This document shows, piece by piece, positions 1 to 10,129 of a stretch of DNA of 64,000 bases (its first letter is position 1; the number at the start of each line of letters is the position of its first letter). The notes under the pieces were generated by a model, which ran no database searches, had not been told where the DNA came from, and saw only the letters and a program-made list of their open reading frames with translations. The stretch is from Adiantum capillus-veneris. Its lineage: Eukaryota > Streptophyta > Polypodiopsida > Polypodiales > Pteridaceae. Where the stretch lies: NCBI GenBank assembly GCA_014529385.2, contig CM043967.1, positions 3,748,001 through 3,812,000 of the forward strand. Reading direction: 5' to 3'. Position numbers and translations under genes: made by a program.

Positions 1-107
1 TTCTTTTAATTTTTCTTTGAAGTTTGAAGTTATCCTTAGATCTAACTTATACCCTTTTTGCACATACAAGAGTCCTTCGGGTGTTGTTCTTTAACATTCC
101 TTCTTGG
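1..107 (-). repeat. Edge of a copia 3' LTR with polypurine tract (minus strand)
   Basis: Read on the minus strand, the purine run AAGAAGGAA (plus 97-107) lies downstream of the copia RNase H remnant and is followed directly by TGTTAAAG. This is the usual polypurine tract / LTR-start arrangement. The LTR would run out of the left edge of the window, so its length and partner cannot be checked. The call rests on position and the purine run only. Confidence 0.35.
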
Positions 108-189
108 CTAGAAGGCCAAGGTTTTCTTGATGAATGCCTAAGGCACTCATGTATAGGGAAGTGCTAGACCGTATTTCATCAGTCCACAA

Positions 190-935
190 AGGTCAGTAAG
201 CTCAAAGCTTTGTGGAAAGCTTTGAACTTCTCACTAAGAAAATCCTTTGTGAAAAGATCAGTAGGGTTGTCCTACGTAGGCCTATAAGCTAGGCTTACCT
301 CTCTTGCAAGTGCCAAAGCACTCTTACTATCAATAAAGATGGTGGTGGCACTGCTATCCAACCCCCAAGTCAGACAAAAGGCATATAAGCCACATGCACT
401 TAACCATAGCTCCAAAAGCTACCATGTACTCAACCTCACAATTGGAGTGGCCATTGTGGGCTGCTTCTTGCTCAGGCAGGATATGCATGAGCTACCAAGC
501 ATGAAACAAAAACCACTACTAGACACTCATGTGTCATAACAACTAACCCAATCCAAGTCTAATAAAGAATGTAAATCTAGCAGCAATGATCTTCCCTTGG
601 GATAAAACAACCCAAGATATATAGTTCCACTCAAGTAGCCAAAGATGCGCTTAACTCCCTTCTAGTGCATAGACCTTGGGCTATGCATAATCTACTCACC
701 TATGAGACTACATTATACCAAACATCTAACTTGTAATGCATACAGAGATAAGGCAACCATGAGGCTACTGATAGAGTGTGAAATCAAAGTAATCTGTAAC
801 ATCACGAAGAGTAAGCTTCAAATCTATCTCCATAGGAGTAGCAATAGGCTTGCAATCCTCAACGCTAAGTCTACAAAATAGTATCTCAATATTTCTTGTT
901 TAACACAAAGCAATACCTTCATCATCAACCGGCTT
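190..935 (-). pseudogene. Ty1/copia pol remnant: end of reverse transcriptase and RNase H
   Basis: The minus strand, read across several frames, gives the ordered landmarks of copia pol. First comes the end of RT (EDCKPIATPMEIDLKLTL near 810-860). Then come a VSRFMHSP-like block and KKQPTMATPNCEVEYM at about 430-470. RNase H follows with TTIFIDSKSALALAREV, then a DNPTDLFTKDF block near 255-275. Stops and shifts break every block, so this is a fossil. RNase H would normally degrade the RNA of the RNA/DNA hybrid during reverse transcription. The RT part is closely similar to the copia element at 53.3-53.6 kb, so the two belong to related families. The sequence is cut at about 935, next to the LTR element that begins near 972. 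Confidence 0.8.
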
Positions 936-971
936 AGATTGTATGCCCAAACATGTTGGGGTAAAGGCATA

Positions 972-1146
972 TGTGCCTTGTCTGGTCGCCCACTGCTCAC
1001 CTTATTGTGTGTACATATATACAACATTAAGGAGTATCTCATTTAGAGCCCTACTCCACCCACACAACGTCTACTCTCTCCCTCGAGACCCTTCTCGCAC
1101 CGTACACACGGCATCGCATCCACACCGTGCACACGTACTCTTCAAC
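972..1146 (+). repeat. 5' LTR of the short LTR element
   Basis: It aligns by eye with 4999-5196 and stops where the primer site begins. The start was chosen at the first shared TG (TGTGCCTTG). No clear TATA box is seen. Confidence 0.55.
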
Positions 1147-1159
1147 TGGTATCAAAGCC
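1147..1159 (+). promoter_or_regulatory. Primer binding site (tRNA-iMet type)
   Basis: TGGTATCAAAGCC differs by one base from TGGTATCAGAGCC, the standard complement of the 3' end of plant initiator methionine tRNA. It lies immediately after the 5' LTR and would prime minus-strand cDNA synthesis. Confidence 0.65.
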
Positions 1160-3718
1160 ACGATGGCGATCGACGTGCGTGCAACGGCTTTTTGGTGAGA
1201 GATGGTAGCGATGGAGCTCGGTTTGAGCTTGATTGTAGCAGATTCGGCAAGGCAAAATTGGCTCAAAGGAGATCGATGGATCTTGGACCTTGGTGTTCCT
1301 ACCGCATGTGCAACCCCTCTCGAGGAGAGGGAATCTTGTGAGAGAATAGGGGAATCTCTCCACAAATGGCATATTACAGAGATTGCAGAGCATTGTAAGC
1401 TCATGAGCAAAGGGAAGCCAACCGAACATCGAGTAGAGCAGTCAAGAAGAGGGAAATTTTGTGTGCAATTGAGCAACTTGGTGACTCAACAGTGAGATTT
1501 GAGGAGAATGAAGTAGGGTGCAGGGTGTGCAAAGCTTGAAGAAGTTGGGCAACAATGCATAGCAAGGGAAGATACAGCTGTGTCAAATTGCATATCTAAA
1601 TTGAAGTGCAAGCAAAGTCATTAGCAGCAGCGAGTGTAGGTTCTGTAGAATTAAAGGGCAGGAATCGATTGCAAAGCAGAGCATCCAAGTGGGAGCTCGA
1701 AAGTACAACAAGGGGAGGAAATTGAACAGCGCTACGAATTGGAATTGCTCACAATCGGGCAACCAATGGTCACTTGCTTGTGTGTAAGACACTTCTTGGC
1801 AATAAACATCGCTCGTCAAAATCGGCAGCGTCTGCAGTCACAATAGATAGTGTTGGAGAGAGGGGTTGCAGATTTTTGCAATTTTGGCAGAGAAGGTAGT
1901 AAATTAAAAGCAAATAAAAAATAAATAAAAAATTCTTTAATCTCTCTAAGGGTTTTCACACACACACACACACGACTCTCGAAACCGAGAGAGAGTGTGA
2001 AGAGAGATTAGAGAGCCAGCATCAAAGGCGGAAAGAAAGAAAAGAGAGCGAGTTTGAGAGCTCTCTTGGTTGCATGAAAGGAGAGCGGGCACACGTGTGC
2101 TCTTGCCGCATGCATGGCAAGTAAATCCAGGTGCTCTCCGGCATCAGATCCTCCCCGGCGGCGTTTTTTGGCAACGGTTTCTTCTTGACTTTGAGCATCG
2201 ATGGCTCAGCATTGACTATCGATTCTTCAGCTTTCTACGACTTGGCATCGGCTTTGGGCGTCAACTTTTTGGCATTCTCCTCTACGCCTCGGTAGTGATT
2301 AGGCGATTCAACGTTCTTCTTGGCGATTTGCGGCGGCTACGGCATTGGTGACCGCTTCCGTTCGGCGACAAAAAGTGACATCGACCTTCTTTTCTTGGCT
2401 TCAACATAGCAAGAGCGAGAGAGAGCAGTTGGGCTCTCCTCGAGCGTATCTTCACCAACGAATTTCCTCCTACGCCCCATTTTGGAGTGGATTTGCTCCG
2501 ACAAACATCCCCCGACATCCCAATCTCGATCTAGCATTGCGGCTTTGATGATACTCCCAGTTTCCAGCTTTGACGGCACATATCGTCGCATAGAGAACCG
2601 ATACATAGTGACTCCGACGGTCCTTTCCAAAGCAGTTTTTCCCACAAGTGCCGCTCTCGGACGGCAATTTCGACCTCACATAGTTGGTTGATTATGCTTT
2701 GCACTTGGTTTTTGATTGACGTGTTTTTTTAATCGATAAGGTAGTGCGCCATATTTTTAACATTTTGCTCACAATTTGTGCTTTCTTGCAGTGTTGACTA
2801 TGTATGACTGTGTGGGGCATTCCAAAGAGCAGTTTTTAGCACGGTTTTGTGCAGCTTATGCTATGTATGCCTTTGTGGATACAACTTGAGCTAGGTATAG
2901 CTCGCAGGTATTAGATTCATAAGTTTACAGCATTTTTGGAGAGGTACAGGTCTGTAGAGCCGCTCATTCAAGAGTGAGCTTGTTTGCCAGGATTTTGGCA
3001 TTTTATGTATACCATTTGTGGATTTCTTTCTGAGACACTGAGTGTCTGTATGCCTTATGCGATATTGGTGAGATTTTTTGAGTTTTCACTCAATTTTTAG
3101 GGAAAACTTTGTTGGTTTTTTCCCAGATTCTTGCCATGTTCCATGTGTATCTGCGGTTATGCTCTCTGATGGTTTAGTGCTCAAGTTTGACTCCCACTTT
3201 GACAGTGATCGAGTGCTCACTCTCACTTTGACAAGTTTTGTCACCTTGGACACAATTTAGTGTTTTTGTACCCACTCTCGCAAGAGTGAGGATTGCATAT
3301 GCTTGTGTGGCTATTGACATTGGCTATAGACAGACAGTCATAGGTTTCAAAGGTCTTTTGCATATTTTTGCAAGCAATTTCTCTTGTGGGATGCATTTTG
3401 AGCTAGTTTGTTCACTACTTGCGTATATGGTTATGTGCTTTACGTTCAATTGAGTTGGTTGCCCCAAATTGTATGCTTGCAAATATAGAAAATTGTGGAG
3501 CTGATTTTATGCATATGTGAGCATCACTTTTGATGCGATTGATCATGATTTGCATGATTGTGTAGTGGTCGAGTTATCTCCCACTTTCGTCAATTTGGCA
3601 TGGTTTATGGTAGAGCTTGTTCTTGAGTTTTTTTGCTCAGTTTATAGGGGAGACTCTATCAAATTGCACCCAGGATTTCTTGCCATAGATTTGGTTTCTT
3701 GGCATCCAGTTAGCAGAC
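1160..3718 (+). other. Long leader of the short LTR element, no recognisable coding
   Basis: About 2.5 kb separate the primer site from the first gag-like motif. There is a short CA run at 1960-1972 and purine-rich stretches at 1980-2060. Only small open frames occur, on both strands (for example 1202-1495 plus and 1051-1476 minus), and I recognise none of them. Long leaders like this are common in non-autonomous plant LTR elements. Confidence 0.45.
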
Positions 3719-4189
3719 GTGTGTGACGGTTTAGAATCTACAATGATGACTCGTGAGAGACGGAGGTCTCGTAGTTGGCGATACATGCGATGTTGGCATT
3801 GTGGTCACATTGGGCACATTAGGCGTCGCTGTTTCAGATGTATGACACAGCAACGGAGATCTATGTGTGGTGTAGATGAGGTTTTGACACATGCTAGAGC
3901 GGTGGCTTCATATGCCAATGACGGTGATTTCACGTTCGTCTTTAGAGTTCCTCCTGCTTACATGTCTCTTAGAGGTGACACTTCTCCCCATTGGTTGTTA
4001 GATGAGGATATAGTTTTCCATGTCACACCACATTGTGATTGGTTTAGCACCTTCTCTATTGAGAGCTTTGGTTGTGTGCACTTGGCTGATGTTTCTGCGT
4101 TTGACATAGAGGGTGTAGGAGATGTTTGCTTGTCATTGCCCATTGGTGCATCATTATGCTACGAAATGTACACTATGTTCCTCAGTTGA
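3719..4189 (+). pseudogene. Copia gag zinc knuckle plus degenerate protease
   Basis: This 156-codon open frame has a basic N-terminus (RERRRSRSWRYMR) and then a CX2CX4HX4C knuckle, CWHCGHIGHIRRRC (3791-3832), the nucleic-acid-binding end of Gag. About 80 residues later it matches the copia protease block: SPHWLLDEDIVFHVTPHCDW and a later GVGDVCLSL. The catalytic Asp-Ser-Gly normally found before FHVTPH is replaced by Asp-Glu-Asp, so the protease should be dead. The LRNVHYVPQLR-like continuation lies in another frame just after 4150. The same region of an unrelated copia copy is seen at 18.49-18.6 kb. Confidence 0.65.
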
Positions 4190-4301
4190 GATAGAGTTTG
4201 ATCTCAGTGAGACAGTTAGCAGATTCTGGGTGTTAGAAATTACTTAGAGATCAATCTTTTTAGATGCATTATAGTTCAATAGTGATTGCCAGAGGAGCCC
4301 A

Positions 4302-4689
4302 CAATGGCTTGGTATATCCTATGTATGTGTATGAGGTTCGAGACGGCACGGCCTCGGTTTTGTTATTGGCATGCTTTGATCGAGAGATGAAACGTGTCTC
4401 CTTCATGGGTGAGCTCCACCATGCTCACAAAACATAGCATTTAGCTATGCAGGACGTACTAGTAGACTCTATAGAGACAGAGGTAGAGCAACATTGCTCT
4501 ATTGAGACACATCAGGTGTTGTCAGAGTCTGTGCAAGTAGAGGTAGAGGGGGTCTTCTCCCTAGAGACACAGACAGAGATGACAGACATGGAGTTCTTTG
4601 ATATGCTCATGTTAGAGGATGATGAGTTGTTACATCCATATTTACGTAGATTTTGTCAGTATTCAAGCGTCTCATGTACAACCTACTAG
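4302..4689 (+). other. Unrecognised acidic open frame
   Basis: A reading frame beginning GLVYPMYVYEVRDGTASVLL is broken by one stop near 4436 and continues for 80 codons from the ATG at 4447. The second part is very acidic and repeats Glu-Thr-type motifs (SIETEVEQ, SIETHQVL, SLETQTEM), ending with MLEDDELLHPYLRRF. I do not recognise it. It lies where copia integrase would be expected, but no HHCC or DDE signature is present. It may be element-specific or captured sequence. Confidence 0.25.
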
Positions 4690-4998
4690 TGTCGATGCTT
4701 GAGCTAGCAGCTGCAGTGGAGCATTTGCAACAGGGATTGTCAGTCGTACAATGACTAACACTAGCATGATGCATAGTAGTTTTGTAAACCATATTGAGTT
4801 GTCTGCGGAAGTTACATGCAGGCTCTAGCATGGATACACATGCTTGCCTATCACTAGAGCGAGTACGGCTAAATGTAGATCAACTGAGCAAGACAATGGA
4901 CACAGGTTGAGAGAGTCTCTCACCTGTTTTCTTGTACATACTAGTAGTTTAGCTAGTAGGACCCACTTATAGGCACATTCGCCTTTAAGTGGGACATA

Positions 4999-5196
4999 TG
5001 TGCCTTGCTCGATCACCCAGGCTATGGGCGCCCGCCAGTGCTCACCTTATTGTGTATACAAATGTACAACAATAAGGAGTAGCTCATTTAGATCCATACT
5101 CCACCCACACAACGTCTACTCTCTCCCTTTCCCCTTCTCACATGCACACACCACACCGCATCCTCACGCATCCACGTACACACACTTTTCAAAACA
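4999..5196 (+). repeat. 3' LTR of the short LTR element
   Basis: Direct repeat of 972-1146, ending CAAAACA. It is preceded by AAGTGGGA (about 4987-4994), a weak polypurine-tract candidate. Confidence 0.55.
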
Positions 5197-5233
5197 GTGA
5201 TGCAAAAGCCCCAAATCTGACCACAACACCATA

Positions 5234-5309
5234 CATTTTGCTAAGGGGACTACATCTAAGAGGACCTATTCTTCCTTTTCCTCTTAGATGTAGTCCCCTT
5301 AGCAAAATG
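5234..5309. repeat. Perfect 31-bp inverted repeat with 14-bp spacer
   Basis: Bases 5234-5264 are the exact reverse complement of 5279-5309, separated by 14 pyrimidine-rich bases. The right arm runs into copia integrase sequence, so the left arm looks like an inverted copy of that junction. Transcribed RNA would form a strong hairpin. Confidence 0.92.
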
Positions 5310-5400
5310 GCAGAGAGGAAAAACGAGTCAATTGTGGAGATGGCACAATGTATGGTCAAAATCCAAGCTTTGCCCATGTGTTTTGTCTTGAGGCTATAAA
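5305..5400 (+). pseudogene. Copia integrase fragment
   Basis: The frame AERKNESIVEMAQCMVKIQ matches AERKNGSLTEMAQCMVKSQ of the copia element at about 51.9 kb. This is the block around the catalytic Glu of copia integrase. Only about 30 residues survive, and flanking sequence on both sides is unrelated, so this is a scrap. Confidence 0.7.
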
Positions 5401-5514
5401 GCTCAAATCTTGCGTTGACTATCAAAAGACTGCACAATCACAACCACCATGCATAGGTTTCAACCATAATCACAATCACTTCCATCAACCATAGACTGCA
5501 TAAATGTAAATTGT

Positions 5515-6060
5515 GTTATCCACAAGGCCATACATATATTGATATAATCTTATGTTCTTTCTCTATCAAAGAATATATTCTCCCTCTTGATGACCTTGGT
5601 TTCCTCATATTCTTCCCTTTCCTCTTCTCTTTGAGAAAGTAAAGTGGTGGGATTTCTTCAATGGGAAGTGGAGATGGTTGTCGGGGTGGGATAATTACTT
5701 GATGGCCTTCCTCTTCCTCTTTTCTTCTTTCCTCATTGTCTGTCTTGGTTTGCATTATTTCCAATTCTTCAAAAGCTTTCCAAGCCCTTACTTTAGCTTC
5801 AAATTTAGCTTATTGTGCTAGTGCTTTTTAGCTCTTTGTTAAAAAATGGTCCTCAAGACCTCTTCTTCATCCTTCCAGAATATCTACATCCATCATCTTT
5901 GAGTTTCTACTCTTTCTTGCTTTCTCAAATTTGTCATGGATTTAATTGAGTGGGCCTCTTCTTGATTTAACTTGGGCCTCTTTTGAGCCTCTGCTTAGGC
6001 CTTTTTAGCATCAATTACAGCCCTTGTTGTAAGTTTGGTCTTGCCAGTCATCGTGGATTC
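5515..6060 (-). pseudogene. Decayed Lys/Glu-rich coding remnant, unidentified
   Basis: The minus strand reads, with several stops and shifts, as a charged helical protein. It has a part with KTKLTTRAVIDAKKA and NQEEAHSIKSMTNLRKQERV, then KFEAKVRAWKAFEELEIMQ, and an 82-codon open segment (5516-5764) with ERRKEEEEG and a proline-rich stretch. This composition resembles gag-like or coiled-coil regions of gypsy elements, but no diagnostic motif is present. It could equally be captured host sequence. Confidence 0.3.
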
Positions 6061-6084
6061 CTTGTGAGTATGGTCTACTATCAA

Positions 6085-6306
6085 CATAAAATCTTTGTCC
6101 CTTCCCATGAGTAAAACCTCTATCTGAAAGGGATACTGCATTGAGACACAATCCAATGGTGCTCATGTTATAGACATAGCAAGTAAGTTGATGCCATAAA
6201 ATCTTTGTCCCTTCCCATGAGTAAAACGTCTATCTGAAAGGGATACTACATTGAGACACAATCCAATGGTGCTCATGTTATAGACATAGCAAGTAAGTTG
6301 ATTCCA
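6085..6306. repeat. Tandem duplication, 2 x 110 bp
   Basis: The block starting ATAAAATCTTTGTCCCTTCC at 6086 recurs at 6196 with very few differences (for example C/G near 6118/6228 and G/A near 6138/6248). The high identity marks a recent local duplication. Confidence 0.9.
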
Positions 6307-6773
6307 TGGACCATTAAACTTTTTCTCATGCTTGAGGTGATCATTAAACTTTTTTTAATTGTTTATTATTTATTTTATTTATTATTTTTTGCTAGCCCTA
6401 TTTTTGTAGAGCATAGACTCACACTTTGGGGTTAGTTTGCAGGCTTGTACTATTGTGTAGACCAAAGCATCACACTGCAGGGAGGGTTTAGCTTAGGTAC
6501 CTTTTCCTGGTTGTGTAGACCTTCATGTAACACTACAGGTGGTTTAGAAAATTACACAGTTTGTCCCTGGCTATGGAGACCATTGTGTTGCATTGCAAGG
6601 AGAGTATAGGGAGTGTTAGATTCCTAATCTATAGCTATGCAGACCATTGTGTCATACAACAAGGAGGGTTTAGGTTTGAATAATTTCTATGTCTTTGGAT
6701 GTGCAGACCACTGTGTTGCATTGTAGAGAGAGAGCTTAAAAAATGATACACTTATGTGCAGTGAAGTAATTGA

Positions 6774-6993
6774 TCACTTGTTCAATACAGCTCATTACAA
6801 ATTCAATAAGAAATAGGAGAGCTTCACTATCGTCACATCTACCATGTTTACGTACAACACATCTATTGAAGAAGTTGCATAAGTTGTGCAACCTTTTAGG
6901 CATGTTTGTGTCTATGTTCAAATATGATAGATGTGCCAATTGTGCATGCTTTCTATTTCTCATTGAATTTGGGATCATTCATTTTGAACAAGT
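6774..6993. repeat. Foldback unit 1 in the tandem array
   Basis: The left arm (6774-6885, starting TCACTTGTTCAA and containing AAATTCAATAAGAAATAG) is an imperfect reverse complement of 6886-6993 (containing TTTCTCATTGAATTT and ending TTGAACAAGTGG). Both strands therefore give similar peptides, which is why open frames overlap here on both strands. It is not a gene. Confidence 0.75.
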
Positions 6994-7170
6994 GGTTGTA
7001 CTCTAGAGTTTAGATAAGAAAACACCTTGTCCCTGACTATTTGGACTACCGTGTCGCATTGTACAGACGGCTTAAAGACAACCAAACACTCTGTCTTTGA
7101 CTATGCAAACCACTATGTCGCACTACAGAGAGGTTTTCAAGAGTGATACACACCTACTTACTTGCAGTGA

Positions 7171-7437
7171 AGTAACTGATTACTCATCCAAAACAATTCA
7201 TTATCAAATCGGTGAGAAATAAAAGGTGTACGCGTTGTGCACATCTATCATATTTAGATACACATACAAGCTTGCTTAAAGGGTTGCATAACCATTTGTG
7301 CATCACTTTAACTAGATTTGTGTGCATTTTCAATTATGATAAGTGTGTACAATTGACAAATATGCCAATTGTGCACATCTTCTATTTCTGACTAAGTTCG
7401 TAATCTATTGTTTTGGACAAGATCACATACATTACTT
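7171..7437. repeat. Foldback unit 2 in the tandem array
   Basis: A diverged second copy of foldback unit 1, with CAGTGAAGTAACTGATTACT on the left and a reverse-complement partner ending near 7437 (GACAAGATCACATACATTAC). The shared order of core repeats and foldbacks implies a duplicated higher-order unit of roughly 400 bp. Confidence 0.65.
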
Positions 7438-7599
7438 CAGAGTCCAAATAATTGTATATGTTCGTCTTCTCCCTGACTGTGTAGAGCACCACATTGCATT
7501 GCAAGGAGGACCGTGATTTAATAGACACCTTGTCCTTGATTGTGTAGACCTCTGTGTCACATTGTAGGGAGGGTTGTCATGTCTTTAAGTTTTTTGTTT

Positions 7600-9960
7600 T
7601 GAATTACTTGCATCAATTTAGATCCTTTTATGTTTATGTTTGATGTCTTAAATTTTCGTATTCACTAACAATTAATATGACATTTTCATGAATTAACGTT
7701 TAGATTTGCTTCTCTAATTTTATTATTGAAATTCTAGCCATGGTAGATACAAAGCTATCACGTGCTTATCGTAAAAGCACTCTACCTACATCATGTTATA
7801 GAGGATCATGTACGACGAGCATTTTAATCTGCTTGCATCAAAGTTTAAGGACTTCATTACAAAGTGTTTCAACAAGCTAGAAGCTTCATTTTCTTTGATG
7901 CAATTTGACCCAATCATGCTAACAAATGGAGTCATGCATATAGTGATCAAGCAGCTCTTACGGTAGATTGTTAGGATGTTTAAGAGCATCCAATGTCTTG
8001 AGATCAAGACTACTCCAAGGATTCTAAACTGAATACATCTTATTTCATAGCTACCTTCAGAGTTCAAGTGCAAAAAAAAACAAAAAGACTCCTCCAAACA
8101 TCATCCAAGGACTGAAGAGGAAGGACCAATTGTTCAAGAAGCAATTGTTCAATAGTATTAATAGCATCTTTTATATGTCCCCCTAACACAAAGGCAATGG
8201 CTTTGGATGAAAGCCTAACCCCCCAGTCCTTCACTTGCTTGGTGAAATTTCATTTTTTCACCTATAGGCTCGTTAACTTGGTGAAGGCTGCTTTGCTATT
8301 GTGAAGCAGTTAGAATGATGCATCTAGATCTCAAGGATGTAGTGTATGTAGCCAAGAATTACAAGCTCATGCCGCACGACAAATCCCCCATACATATGGC
8401 ACTAGAAGAGGGTATTGCCATGACTATTCAGCATCGTGGCATGATCCTTGTTGTCAAAGGCCTTGTACGTCATATTGTTAACCCAATGCTTATCTTCACA
8501 ATGTGGAATGGTGACCACCTGGAGTAGTGGATACAAGCTTGCCACCATGATGGAAGCAAACCAAGAGAGTTCCAATACACCTCTGGAACTTTGGAGCAGT
8601 TTATTGAGAACATCTTGCCAATTACAAATTCCCTCTTATAGATGCTAAGTTTTTGCACAGCCACAAATTTACACAATGATCTGCATGCTCTCAACATATT
8701 GATACACTTTGGCACCAAACAGACATTTCCTCTCCTATTACAGTTATCCCTAGAAGCAAGAGCACTACAAGAGAGAGACTATCCATGGATAGCTCTTGAA
8801 AACATTAGCACAAACCCCCCTCCTTTCACTAAAGCCTCTAATGTATATAGCCTGTGTTGGATTCTTAGATTCTTGATTTTGTGTATTCCATAGCCTTCTA
8901 AACGTGAGAAACAAGCTTTTTTGTGCAATGTGCTGCAACATATCACCCAAGAAAAAGAGAGGAATCCCTTGATTAGGCCTAAGGCATGGGATTTATCACT
9001 TTAATTTTCAAAGAAAAATTCAAAGATTTAATGGGCATGCATATTTTATGTTGCTAACATGTGCTTCTTGCTATGTACATATGAAAAACGTACTTGACTA
9101 CAACGACATACCACTTGAGCATGATGACAAACCACCTCAGCACGATCAAAATGCTAATGAAGATCCCTATCTCAACCATGAACTAGCGCAACAACTCTAC
9201 AATGAGGAGGAGATTTGTGTTACTAAAGGTGATTTAAGAGGTTTGGCAAGGTCTCAACAGGATGAGTCAGACCACGATGGAGATCTATTGATCTATAAGG
9301 AATGAAAAAACTTGTTTCTAAACCATTTTATGTGGCACACACTTTTCAGAGCCATTGGCAGCACAAAAGGATCCCCTCCTTTAAAGATATGTAACTAACA
9401 GACATGATATGTGTGCAGCATATGCACGACAGATTCTTACAAGTGTACAAGCAAAACCGAAACAACAACCAGATAGCCATTTATTTTGTGCAACACTGCT
9501 ATTGTTATTATGTTTTGGGGTGCAAAGTAGATTAGAATTATTGGCCTAGCATGGGAGGGGTTGGCAAGGGGCACCCAAAAGAACGAGTTCACACTCAAGA
9601 GGCAAATGTGGGAGATCCTCTGTGTAAGAAGGGCTTCACCTATCTCCAACAAAACTGACTACTCAAGGCATAGAATTGGCCAACCATGGAGAGATTGCAC
9701 GCTCATTGCAAGGTGCTAGAAGCTAAGAATATTGGATTGAAACAAAAACTAGTAAGATACGAGGCAAAGTCTGGTCCCTTGTAAGAGTATATATTGGAAG
9801 CAAGGACAAGTGGGTCAATGGAAATAGACGAGTTTTGCCTAACAGAGATCATGGGAGATTACACCCAAGATCTAAGCTAGATATTTTTAATGCAAAGGCC
9901 ACCTTTTTGTAATTACTCTTTTTGTAAAATCTTGCTTTTTGTAATAAACCAAATTAATGA
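7600..9960. other. Unassigned intergenic sequence
   Basis: Only short open frames occur here (7786-8097 minus, 8315-8527 plus, 9048-9305 plus). The last is acidic (DYNDIPLEHDDKPPQHDQN). None carries a motif I recognise. It lies next to a hAT fossil at 10.1-11.4 kb, but I cannot tie these frames to it. Confidence 0.4.
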
Positions 9961-9969
9961 AATAACTCG

Positions 9970-9970
<1 letters not shown>

Positions 9971-10036
<66 letters not shown>
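9971..10036. repeat. Compound microsatellite (TG)24(AG)9
   Basis: Uninterrupted TG from 9971 to 10018, then AG to 10036. Confidence 0.97.
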
Positions 10037-10129
10037 GTGTGTGACACCCAAGGGATTTACTTTATTAAAGGTATATTGTCTTTTTCACCCACAAATAGCT
10101 CTGCAATCATTACAAGGGTTTGAAAACAT

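Larger units (their letters stand above)
972..5196 (+). mobile_element. Short non-autonomous LTR retrotransposon (copia-related, gag/protease only)
   Basis: Two direct repeats frame this element. 972-1146 and 4999-5196 share the stretch from TGTGCCTTG through CTCACCTTATTGTGT to CCACCCACACAACGTCTACT, with diverged ends. The first repeat is followed directly by a tRNA-iMet-like primer site, TGGTATCAAAGCC. The internal 3.85 kb has one CCHC knuckle and a copia-type protease region, and I see no integrase, RT or RNase H. It would therefore depend on another element's enzymes. LTR divergence suggests an old insertion, and I see no target-site duplication. The exact LTR starts are uncertain by about 30 bp. 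Confidence 0.6.
6440..7580. repeat. Diverged tandem array with core GTGTAGACCACTGTGTTGCA
   Basis: About nine decayed copies of a 35-40 bp core (GTGTAGACC, then TGTGTYGCATTGCA, then GGAGGGTTTA) occur near 6440, 6505, 6563, 6624, 6697, 7034, 7093, 7478 and 7540. Early copies are spaced 60-75 bp apart. Two foldback units of 220-270 bp interrupt the array. No coding function is visible. Confidence 0.7.

Noticed and set aside
6736-7006. Two similar proteins on opposite strands
   Set aside because: The similarity is caused by the foldback structure of the DNA; no family motif is present.
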